Of a stretch of DNA of 64,000 nt, positions 49,125 through 56,450 are shown one piece after another. The position numbers and the translations under genes are program-made. Numbering within the stretch: the first letter of the stretch is position 1; the number at the start of each line of letters is the position of its first letter. The notes under the pieces were generated by a model, which did no database searches, was not told the DNA's origin, and was given only the letters and a program-made list of their open reading frames with translations. The DNA comes from Muribaculaceae bacterium (GTDB lineage: Bacteria; Bacteroidota; Bacteroidia; Bacteroidales; Muribaculaceae): contig JAFYYG010000001.1 of assembly GCA_017557625.1 (NCBI GenBank), positions 1-64,000 on the forward strand, given 5' to 3'.

Positions 49125-49147
49125 CAACGTCAAAGTTTTTTATTGTC

Positions 49148-50029
49148 ATGTATAATCTCCAAGACTACTATAACAAGTTCGGCAAGGGATACTTGCATGA
49201 ATTGTGGAACGGCAAAATGGCGTGTGCCTTTTTCAACGGCGCGCGCACTATGACAACCAATGAGATGACCGAATCGCTCAACTGCTACACATTCACACTT
49301 ATTACACAAGGCGAAATGGTGCTCTTGAACGGAAATACCAAACTATCATTTTACAAGAATGACATCTACACCTACTATCCCGGCACTTTGTTGAGCATAG
49401 TTGATGTGAGCGACGACTTTGAAGCTATTAGTTTGATGGTTGACGAGCAGATAGCTCACAACGCACAGGCATTCCGAAATCTGTTGCGCGCTTCAATGGT
49501 TCCCATCTCACAGTTCGGCAACAGCAAATTGTCGCTCACAAGTGGCGACGCGAACAGGGTAAAGGCGGTTTTGATGCTCATAAGCGAGTATATCTCACGC
49601 CCAATGTCACTGAAAAATGAGATTTTGGAAATGCTCTATTCCGTCTTTATCAATGACCTGATAAGTATAGCAGCGTTTGAGAAAGCTCAACTTTCCATTT
49701 CAAGGCAAGCCGAGGAGATCTTCATCTCATTTTATGAATTGTTACAGAAAAACTACATAGAGCAACATAACATCAGGTTCTACGCCGACACATTGAACAT
49801 CACCACCACCTACCTCTCCCGCATCGTGAAAAGCATCTCGGGAAGAACCGTGATAGAGTGCATCAACGAGATGCTGGCCATTGAAGCAACTTGGCTCATC
49901 AAGTCAACCAACCTGACTGTTGCGCAGATTGCCGATCGCCTGAATTTTTCCACGTCGGCGGCATTCGACAAGTTCTACAAGCGCATGAGAGGCAGCACTC
50001 CCAGCGACTTCCGCAAGAGGCAGAAGTGA
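49148..50029 (+). CDS. AraC-family transcription regulator
   Basis: A 293-residue protein. Start at 49148 (MYNLQDYYNKFGKGYLHE) because the longer frame contains its own promoter. The N-terminal part (about 1-180) is a cupin-like sensing domain (CYTFTLITQGEMVLLNGNTKL). The C-terminal 100 residues hold two HTHs: FYADTLNITTTYLSRIVKSISG and the second, typical TVAQIADRLNFSTSAAFDKF, ending KRMRGSTPSDFRKRQK. Target unknown; the alcohol dehydrogenase 1.2 kb downstream may once have been the neighbour, now separated by the inserted transposase gene. Confidence 0.9.
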   Translation: MYNLQDYYNKFGKGYLHELWNGKMACAFFNGARTMTTNEMTESLNCYTFTLITQGEMVLLNGNTKLSFYKNDIYTYYPGTLLSIVDVSDDFEAISLMVDEQIAHNAQAFRNLLRASMVPISQFGNSKLSLTSGDANRVKAVLMLISEYISRPMSLKNEILEMLYSVFINDLISIAAFEKAQLSISRQAEEIFISFYELLQKNYIEQHNIRFYADTLNITTTYLSRIVKSISGRTVIECINEMLAIEATWLIKSTNLTVAQIADRLNFSTSAAFDKFYKRMRGSTPSDFRKRQK

Positions 50030-50043
50030 ATTTACAAGCTTTT

Positions 50044-50060
50044 TTGCGTTGACAACGCAA
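50044..50060. repeat. REP palindrome, copy (b)
   Basis: TTGCGTTG-A-CAACGCAA, 8+1+8, lying 66 bases beyond the stop of the RAYT gene and 15 bases after the AraC stop. Central base A instead of T. Confidence 0.8.
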
Positions 50061-50125
50061 TAGACGGGACATTGATGCCATCATCAATCGCAGATGCGGT
50101 GGGCGATTTCGTTGAGAGAGAGGCA

Positions 50126-51136
50126 CTAATCTCGCTTGATAGAGGTTTTCTCATTGTGATGCTCCCACGGGGCAAGGATGAGCAGCTGACCTCGGGCGCA
50201 GGCTTCCATTCGTGCGCCACTAGGCTTTGCGAGGTCAGTGAAGCCGTTTTCCTGCAAGAAAATTAAGGGAAAGCCAGCATCGAAAGCAGCGCGCATTACC
50301 GCCTTCTCACCAGGTGAGATACTGGGAGAGACAAGTACAGCACCTTGTCGGGCAGCAGCAAGGCATTTTGAGATCATGCCTTGGATTTCCACATCATTAA
50401 GACTGCGAGAGCACTGCACTTGCAACTTAAACGGGCGATTGAGCAGGAAACGGTTGCCTATGGCCGAGAATGTGGTACCAGCATCTTCCACATTACGCTG
50501 CACTTGAAACAAATCGGGATGCTCTCGCTTCATCAAGAGGCGGCGAGGATTTTCTTCTAGATACTGAAGCCAAGCATCAAGCTGGCCTGAGCGGAGCAAG
50601 AGTTTGTCGTTATAGCCACGAGCGAAGAGCATACCATGAGTACGATCCTCGCCACGACGGTTGCGCCGCTGTCCTGTTTGTCCTGTTTGTTGCGTTGTCA
50701 ACGCAACATACGGAACAGGCGGGATGCCAAGCACTAGCTCACGGTAGTGGCGGTTGCAACTTTGCTTGAAGCCTCGCAGTGCCATGCCAAGTGGCTTTTC
50801 CATCTTCTCCTTGACAAAGAGGATGCCGTGCAAGTGGTCGGGCATCATTTGGAGTGCTATGACCTCGATTTCAGGATGGTGCAACGATGCCGCCCACCAC
50901 TCATCAGAAACGCGTCGCCCCAATTCCGAAAGCACGATGTGAGGTGCCTCATCGCTGCCTCCAACCGCATCACTTCTTCCCAGCACCTCACCAAAGAGAG
51001 GTCGTCGTCCTTCAGTCACCATCGTAATCATGTAGATTTGGCGATCTGTATAGTCATGGCCCACACAACGGCGTAGCATGGAAGGCTTCTTCTCACCGGC
51101 AAAGGCTTTCTGGGCTTCGTAGGTTTCTTTATCCAT
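50126..51136 (-). CDS. REP-associated tyrosine transposase (Y1/RAYT) with a C-terminal DprA-like extension
   Basis: A 336-residue single-strand DNA nuclease of the HUH Y1 family. HUH motif in QMMPDHLHGILFV near residue 115, then PLGMALRGFKQSCNRHY, and catalytic Tyr in MLFARGYNDKLLLRSGQ near 185 with YLEENPRRLLMKREHP behind it. RAYTs are normally about 150-230 residues. Here about 120 more residues follow (AARQGAVLVSPSISPGEKAV, AGFPLIFLQENGF, ACARGQLLILAPW) that look like a DprA/SLOG-type Rossmann domain. The gene has matching palindromes 66 bases after its stop, 45 bases before its start and one inside its frame, as expected for a REPtron. Confidence 0.85.
   Translation of the reverse strand: MDKETYEAQKAFAGEKKPSMLRRCVGHDYTDRQIYMITMVTEGRRPLFGEVLGRSDAVGGSDEAPHIVLSELGRRVSDEWWAASLHHPEIEVIALQMMPDHLHGILFVKEKMEKPLGMALRGFKQSCNRHYRELVLGIPPVPYVALTTQQTGQTGQRRNRRGEDRTHGMLFARGYNDKLLLRSGQLDAWLQYLEENPRRLLMKREHPDLFQVQRNVEDAGTTFSAIGNRFLLNRPFKLQVQCSRSLNDVEIQGMISKCLAAARQGAVLVSPSISPGEKAVMRAAFDAGFPLIFLQENGFTDLAKPSGARMEACARGQLLILAPWEHHNEKTSIKRD
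50682..50718. repeat. REP palindrome, copy (c), inside the RAYT gene
   Basis: GTTGCGTTGTCAACGCAAC at 50689-50707, with outer pairing CCTGTT (50682) and AACAGG (50713). It is read in frame as ALTTQQTGQTGQ. TCCTGTTTG is doubled on its left side. Confidence 0.85.
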
Positions 51137-51170
51137 TACTGCTTTTTTGTCACGATTATCATTCTATTGC

Positions 51171-51200
51171 AGTTCCGTTTGTTGCGTTGTCAACGCAACA
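51171..51200. repeat. REP palindrome, copy (d)
   Basis: AGTTCCGTTT directly followed by GTTGCGTTGTCAACGCAAC (51181-51199), between the RAYT start and the stop of the alcohol dehydrogenase gene. Identical over 30 bases to copy (a) at 24581. Confidence 0.85.
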
Positions 51201-51218
51201 TACAGGACGGATGCGGGA

Positions 51219-52403
51219 CTACCTCGCCTTGAGGTAGATGTCGCGCATAGCTTGGGCGTCGAGCACTTCCATCGCACCTAGGGTGATGGTGCCGCCACGC
51301 GAGCACTTGTCGACCATTGTGTCAATCTCTTGGTCGGTAATATCGCGTCCCAGCAACTCATGGATATTGGTGGGCATGCCTATCTGGTGATAAAATTCCT
51401 CTATAGCACAGATTCCGCACTCGGCAGTCTCGTCGGGATGCGAAAAGTCGTTGGGGACTCCCATCACATTTACGGCAAACTGCACAAACCGACTCAGGTG
51501 CTTGTCCTTGACATAGCGAGCCCACGAGGGCCATATAGCTGCCAATCCTGCACCATGAGTAACACCGAAGAGCGCGCTAAGCTCATGTTCGAGGCGATGT
51601 GTGGCAAAGTCTTTCTCGGTGCCACACTCGGTCAGGTCGTTATGTGCCAGCGAACCCGCCCACATGATTTGCGCTCGGTGACGATAATCCTCGGGCTGGC
51701 GCATCACCACCAATGCCGACTCTTTGACGGTGCGCAACAAGGCCTCACTGATAGAGTCGGTGAGTGTCATGTCCTCATACTTCGAGAAATAGCGCTCCAT
51801 GGTGTGCATCATGATATCGGTAGCTCCGGCTGCAGTTTGATAGGGAGGAAGGGTGAATGTGCGCTCGGGGTTCATCACGGCAAATCGGCATCGGCACAAG
51901 TCGCTGTTGATGCCACGTTTGAGCAAACCTTCGTCGGCAGTGATGACGCAACTCGACGACATCTCGCTTCCGGCTGCAGGAATGGTCAGTACCACGCCAA
52001 TGGGCAGACATTGCTTGGGCACCGCTTTTCCAGCCCAGAAGTCCCACACATCGCCATCATAAGGCACGCCATAACCTATCGCCTTGGAAGAGTCTATTAC
52101 ACTGCCGCCACCCACAGCAAGAATAAAGTCCACACCCTCGCGACGGCACAGTTCAATGCCCTCGCGAACCTTCGACAGCAGCGGGTTTGGTACAACACCA
52201 CCCAATTCGCAGAATGCGATGCCAGCAGCACGCAACTGCTCTCGCACCACATCGAGCAGGCCCGAACGCTGCGCCGAACCGCCACCATAGTGTATTAATA
52301 CCTTCTTGGCACCACAGGATGCAACCAATTCACCAATCTTCTTCTCCGACTCACGACCAAACACCACTCGTGTAGGCGCGTAAAAATTGAAATCCTTAAT
52401 CAT
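51219..52403 (-). CDS. Iron-containing alcohol dehydrogenase, second paralog
   Basis: A 394-residue enzyme of the BDH/YqhD branch: MIKDFNFYAPTRVVFG start, cofactor loop AVGGGSVIDSSKAIGYG near residue 92, metal-site helix ATDIMMHTMERYF near 190, and HELSALFGVTHGAGLAAIWP near 265 with the His ligands. Reduces aldehydes or ketones with NAD(P)H in the cytoplasm. Related to, but clearly diverged from, the gene at 44992. Promoter TATCTTTG at 52431-52438 on the minus strand. A REP palindrome lies 19 bases after its stop. Confidence 0.92.
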   Translation of the reverse strand: MIKDFNFYAPTRVVFGRESEKKIGELVASCGAKKVLIHYGGGSAQRSGLLDVVREQLRAAGIAFCELGGVVPNPLLSKVREGIELCRREGVDFILAVGGGSVIDSSKAIGYGVPYDGDVWDFWAGKAVPKQCLPIGVVLTIPAAGSEMSSSCVITADEGLLKRGINSDLCRCRFAVMNPERTFTLPPYQTAAGATDIMMHTMERYFSKYEDMTLTDSISEALLRTVKESALVVMRQPEDYRHRAQIMWAGSLAHNDLTECGTEKDFATHRLEHELSALFGVTHGAGLAAIWPSWARYVKDKHLSRFVQFAVNVMGVPNDFSHPDETAECGICAIEEFYHQIGMPTNIHELLGRDITDQEIDTMVDKCSRGGTITLGAMEVLDAQAMRDIYLKAR

Positions 52404-52430
52404 AGTAATATCTTATTTGTAACGTTTTCG

Positions 52431-52438
52431 CAAAGATA
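52431..52438 (-). promoter_or_regulatory. Bacteroidetes -7 promoter motif
   Basis: Minus-strand TATCTTTG followed by C, 27 bases upstream of the alcohol dehydrogenase gene. Confidence 0.6.
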
Positions 52439-52628
52439 CAACATTTTTGAGAAATAATGAACTCTAACCTGCCATTCGTCACAAAAGCCATAATATTTTT
52501 AACCGCCAGCAATTGTTAAAAATCTTAAAAACTTGATGAAAACACCAAAATCGCTGAAACATTTTATCTCGTTGTTGCGTCAAAGACATGAACAACGCAA
52601 AAAAATCAAAAATTAAAAATAAAGTAAA

Positions 52629-55007
52629 ATGAAAGAGTTTATTCTAAAAACGACAGCACTTATAGCTGCTATGATGGTAGTCCTGACTGCCAGTGCTACA
52701 GGGTCAAAAGCTCCCGATGTAAGCGGGAAAGTAATTGATGAAAACGGCGCACCAATGCCGTTTGTGAACGTGGTGATGATGTCGATGCCCGACTCTACAT
52801 ACGTGCAAGGCGGCATTACCGACGAACAAGGAACATTCTACCTCACTGCCCTTAAAAATGGTGGACTGGTAAAGGTCTCTTATATAGGCTATCAGACGGC
52901 TTATATTATCCCCAACGGAGTGGACTTGGGCACAATCACTCTGCAACCCGAAGCAACATTGCTGGGCGAGGTGGTGGTCGTAAGCAATCTACCCAAGACA
53001 CGTGTCAAGGGCGATGCCATGCGCACCACTATTGAAGGCACTATCCTTGAGAAGGCAGGAACGGTAAGCGACGCTCTCGCCAGAGTGCCCTCGCTCCAAG
53101 CTGAGCGCGACGGAGCAGTAAAGGTGCTGGGACGTGGTGATGCCGAAGTGTATATCAACGGCCGCAAAGTTCAGGACATGAGCGAGCTCTCACGCCTACG
53201 CTCCGACCAAATCCAGCACGTTGATGTAATCCAGAACCCTGGCGCACGCTATGCCGCCTCGACCAAGGCTGTGGTACGAATCCAGCTCAAGAAAGCGCAA
53301 GGCGAGGGTTTCAGTTTCCAGGACAACTTGGAGGGCAGGTATCAGTATGGCTACACCCTGACCAACAACCTCGACATGAACTATCGCATTGGCGGACTCG
53401 ACCTCACCGCATCGTTCTGGGCAGGACGAATTGGCCACAGCAAATCGCTTCAAGAAAACACTATCACCTACTTTGTAGGCCCCGACCGTTATGAGAGTTT
53501 CATGTCGCAAGACTCAAAATACGTGATGAAGGGGTGGTCACCACAACTGCAGATTAACTACATGCTGAACAACAATCATAGCTTTGGAGCCTTTTACAAA
53601 TATGACCGCAGGCCTGGCATGAACTGGCATGGCACTATGTTGACCGACAGCTATGAGAACGGCAGCTTCATTGAACACTCCGATAGCAAGATTTGGAATG
53701 ATGAGGGTTTCAAAAAGCACATATTCAACGCTTATTATAATGGTAAAGTGGGCAACCTCGGCATAGACTTCAACATTGACGGACTCTTCGACAAAACCGA
53801 GACACCGGGAAGCACCGACGAGACCACAACAGCGCCCGACGGCACCGCAACAAATCGTTTCGTAGAAAGCAACACCAGCAGCAGCAACGATTTCTGGGCA
53901 ACAAAACTCATCTTCTCCTATCCAGTGTGGAACGGCAACCTGTCGCTCGGTGGCGAATACTCACACAACCACCGCACCGACGCCTACTCGTTCACCGCTA
54001 CCGACGCTGTGCCTGTGAAAACTACCGACACCGAAATCAACGAGTCTTCGACAGCGGCATTCTTAGAGTATGGTAGAGTTTTCGGAAGGGTGTTCACACA
54101 AGTGGGATTACGCTATGAGCACCTGAGCAACGATTATTACAACTTTGGTGTGCGTGAGGACGAAGTGTGCCGCAACTACGGTGACTGGTTCCCAACAGCT
54201 GTAATCTCGATGCCTATAGGAAACGTTCAGGTGTCGCTCTCCTACCGTCGTGACATCGAGCGCCCCAACTATAGCAGCCTCACCAGTTCGACAATTTATA
54301 TCAACCGTTACACATACCAGAGTGGCAACCCCTATCTCAAACCCACCTACACCCACAACCTAGTGCTCAACGCTGCCTACAAGTGGATGAATCTCAGTGT
54401 CATCTATGCCCGTATCAAGGACACCGAAACATTATCAACCGAGCCTTATCCTGGAGCCGAAGATCCACTGGTGAGCCTGTTACTCCCCATCAACACCAAG
54501 GAGAATTTCAACCGCTTTGTCATCAATCCCTCGCTGCGACCCGTGATAGGATGTTGGCACCCCATGTGGAACCTCATGATAGAATTCCAAAACTATAAGA
54601 CTCCATGTGCCGAAGGCACTATCATCACACTGAATCATCCTATCGTTGACTTTTTCTGGAACAACGATATTGAATTGCCTCATGACTGGAGACTGAATGC
54701 CTCGATGCACTTGCTGTCTAAAGGCGACCACGACAACTTCCGCGTCACTCACGCACCATTCGGCGTGACATTGGGCATACAGCGTGACTTCAATCTGCAC
54801 AAACTCGGAACGCTGACCATTGACGCGCGATGCGACGATATTTTCAACACCAACAGAACGGGAGCAACAGTCTATGGTCCTCGCGAGACCACCGCATTCA
54901 ATCCAGTCCGTCGCACCTTCACGGTCGGCCTTACCTGGAAATTTAACCCAGCACAGAGCAAATACCGCGGCTCAGGAGCAGGCGAAAAGCAGAAGGCAAG
55001 AATGTGA
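52629..55007 (+). CDS. TonB-type outer-membrane beta-barrel protein with carboxypeptidase-like N-domain
   Basis: A 792-residue outer-membrane protein. Signal peptide MKEFILKTTALIAAMMVVLTASA. Carboxypeptidase-regulatory-like domain at about 28-110 (VSGKVIDENGAPMPFVNVVM). Plug: TVSDALARVPSLQ, AEVYINGRKVQDMSELSRL, VIQNPGARYAASTKAVVRI. An OMP_b-brl_3 barrel runs to the C-terminus KYRGSGAGEKQKARM. It is a paralog of 40826-42982, which lacks the first domain. There is no SusD-like partner. Ligand unknown. A heptamer array starts two bases after the stop. Confidence 0.87.
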   Translation: MKEFILKTTALIAAMMVVLTASATGSKAPDVSGKVIDENGAPMPFVNVVMMSMPDSTYVQGGITDEQGTFYLTALKNGGLVKVSYIGYQTAYIIPNGVDLGTITLQPEATLLGEVVVVSNLPKTRVKGDAMRTTIEGTILEKAGTVSDALARVPSLQAERDGAVKVLGRGDAEVYINGRKVQDMSELSRLRSDQIQHVDVIQNPGARYAASTKAVVRIQLKKAQGEGFSFQDNLEGRYQYGYTLTNNLDMNYRIGGLDLTASFWAGRIGHSKSLQENTITYFVGPDRYESFMSQDSKYVMKGWSPQLQINYMLNNNHSFGAFYKYDRRPGMNWHGTMLTDSYENGSFIEHSDSKIWNDEGFKKHIFNAYYNGKVGNLGIDFNIDGLFDKTETPGSTDETTTAPDGTATNRFVESNTSSSNDFWATKLIFSYPVWNGNLSLGGEYSHNHRTDAYSFTATDAVPVKTTDTEINESSTAAFLEYGRVFGRVFTQVGLRYEHLSNDYYNFGVREDEVCRNYGDWFPTAVISMPIGNVQVSLSYRRDIERPNYSSLTSSTIYINRYTYQSGNPYLKPTYTHNLVLNAAYKWMNLSVIYARIKDTETLSTEPYPGAEDPLVSLLLPINTKENFNRFVINPSLRPVIGCWHPMWNLMIEFQNYKTPCAEGTIITLNHPIVDFFWNNDIELPHDWRLNASMHLLSKGDHDNFRVTHAPFGVTLGIQRDFNLHKLGTLTIDARCDDIFNTNRTGATVYGPRETTAFNPVRRTFTVGLTWKFNPAQSKYRGSGAGEKQKARM

Positions 55008-55009
55008 TT

Positions 55010-55051
55010 CAGTTGTCAGTTTTCAGTTGTGAGTTCTCAGTTGTGAGCGAG
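55010..55051. repeat. Heptamer array, word CAGTTGT
   Basis: Six units (CAGTTGT, CAGTTTT, CAGTTGT, GAGTTCT, CAGTTGT, GAGCGAG), starting two bases after the stop of the barrel gene. Confidence 0.85.
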
Positions 55052-55085
55052 AAATAATAAAAAATCTCAAAATACAGTAATGCAA

Positions 55086-55116
55086 GGCGGCACCTGTCTC
55101 GATGACACGTGCCGCC
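55086..55116 (+). terminator. Terminator-like hairpin after the barrel gene
   Basis: GGCGGCAC (55086-55093) and GTGCCGCC (55109-55116) pair perfectly, with an inner TGTC/GACA stem. T-rich TGTTCCGTTTGTT follows. It may itself be part of the REP structure beginning at 55117. Confidence 0.55.
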
Positions 55117-55172
55117 TGTTCCGTTTGTTGCGTTTGTTCCGCTTGTTCCGCTTGTTGCGTTGTCAACGCAAC
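55117..55172. repeat. REP palindrome, copy (e), with tandem TTCCGCTTG units
   Basis: GTTGCGTTGTCAACGCAAC at 55154-55172, preceded by repeated TGTTCCGTTTGTTGCG and TTCCGCTTG segments. It looks like several REP half-sites stacked head to tail, upstream of the Fic gene promoter. Confidence 0.8.
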
Positions 55173-55218
55173 TTATCCATCAAAGGACACACAGGGCACC
55201 ACAATTAATCAATTTATT

Positions 55219-55248
55219 TTTGAAAGAAAATCTTTTTTTGTACCTTTG
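55219..55248 (+). promoter_or_regulatory. Full Bacteroidetes promoter of the Fic gene
   Basis: TTTG near 55219, an 18-base spacer, and TACCTTTG at 55241-55248, followed by ATG at 55273. It shows that the longer upstream frame is not coding. Confidence 0.7.
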
Positions 55249-55272
55249 CGGCATATTAATCGTTTCAAAAGA

Positions 55273-56055
55273 ATGTTTCAGAAGGAGATAGAGCGTTATG
55301 AGAGGGTGCGTGCCGAATACGAGGAGCGCATTGTCAACAAGATGTCAACCAAGGATTATCTTGATTGGCACGAAGTGCTGTTCTCATGCCACTCCTGTGC
55401 CATTGAAGGCAACTCGTTCACACTTGATGACACTCGTGTGCTGCAAGAGAAAGGTTTAGGCATGATTCCTGTGGGAAGGTCATTGTTGGAATGTACCGAG
55501 ATTGCCGACCATTTCAGGGCATTCCGTTACATCACCCATCACACCGATGCTCCTTTTGACGAAACTTTACTTAAAGAGACCAACCGACTGGTGACCGAGA
55601 ACACGCTCGCCTACCGTGTGCCTGACGCTGTCCCTGGTGAATACACCACTTGCGACATGGCAGCTGGTGACACCGTGTTTGGCGACCACAAGAAACTGAT
55701 TTCACGAGTGCCACAATTGATGGAATCAACCGCCCAGGCATTGACGCGCAACATACATCCAGTGATTGTAGCAGCACGATTCCATGGTTTTTTTGAGTAC
55801 CTGCACCCCTTCCGTGACGGCAATGGACGCACTGGCCAACTTCTATCTAACTGGATTATGATGCATTGCGGTCATCCCCTCATCATCATCGACATAAAAG
55901 ACCGAGCGGCCTATATCGATGCCCTTCGCAAAATTCGCAGTGAAGGCACCGATGAATACCTTATCTCCTTCTTCTTCGCTGCCATAACCTCCCGCTTGGA
56001 AAGCGAATTGCAACAAAAAACAAAGAACACCCACCTGGAAGCGTTCCTGTTTTGA
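55273..56055 (+). CDS. Fic-domain protein
   Basis: A 260-residue cytoplasmic protein, started at 55273 (MFQKEIERYERVRAEYEERI) by promoter position. Fic core near residues 175-190: HPFRDGNGRTGQLLSNW. Fic enzymes transfer AMP (or another nucleotide) to hydroxyl side chains of target proteins. The His, the acid and GNGR are all present, but the last arginine of the HxFx(D/E)GNGRxxR signature is Gln, which may alter ATP placement or substrate. An inhibitory-helix-like motif ((S/T)xxxE(G/N)) may be CAIEGNSFTLDDT near residue 45. There is no toxin-antitoxin partner nearby apart from the unrelated DUF1905 gene. Confidence 0.88.
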   Translation: MFQKEIERYERVRAEYEERIVNKMSTKDYLDWHEVLFSCHSCAIEGNSFTLDDTRVLQEKGLGMIPVGRSLLECTEIADHFRAFRYITHHTDAPFDETLLKETNRLVTENTLAYRVPDAVPGEYTTCDMAAGDTVFGDHKKLISRVPQLMESTAQALTRNIHPVIVAARFHGFFEYLHPFRDGNGRTGQLLSNWIMMHCGHPLIIIDIKDRAAYIDALRKIRSEGTDEYLISFFFAAITSRLESELQQKTKNTHLEAFLF

Positions 56056-56089
56056 GATATGACATCAAACTATTTCAAAAGATAGAGTT

Positions 56090-56356
56090 TTATTCTCTTT
56101 CCTTTAACACAACTCGCACCATATCTCCAGGCTGTTTGCCGATTTTTGTTCGTATATCTTTGCGGACTCCCACTATGTGGCAAGGTGTGCCCATTCGGCA
56201 GAGCAAACCGTCATACGGCTCACCATTGAACGTCACATGAACCTTAACCCTACCCTTGCCAAACACTTGTCTGACATCGAAAGGGAACTCGATATACGCG
56301 GCATCCATTCCCTCAACAGGCTTAATCTCAGCATCGAAAACAAACTCTTTCGCCAT
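56090..56356 (-). CDS. DUF1905 domain protein
   Basis: An 88-residue small soluble protein, started at 56356 ([20 protein letters not shown]). Longer frames read over a TATTTTTG promoter (about 56375-56382, minus strand). It fits DUF1905, a small double-psi-like barrel: [47 protein letters not shown]. Function unknown; in some genomes it is fused to a C-terminal DUF (YdeI/OmpD-associated). Convergent with the Fic gene and divergent from the double-GNAT gene with back-to-back promoters. Confidence 0.85.
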   Translation of the reverse strand: MAKEFVFDAEIKPVEGMDAAYIEFPFDVRQVFGKGRVKVHVTFNGEPYDGLLCRMGTPCHIVGVRKDIRTKIGKQPGDMVRVVLKERE

Positions 56357-56416
56357 TTTTCGTTTTTTTGATTCGGCAAAAATACAAAAAATCACCAATT
56401 ATTGTTGTTTTTTGTG

Positions 56417-56424
56417 TAACTTTG
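56417..56424 (+). promoter_or_regulatory. Bacteroidetes -7 promoter motif
   Basis: TAACTTTG, 26 bases upstream of the double-GNAT gene. Confidence 0.65.
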
Positions 56425-56450
56425 TGGTGAAAATATAAATCAGAGTTACA

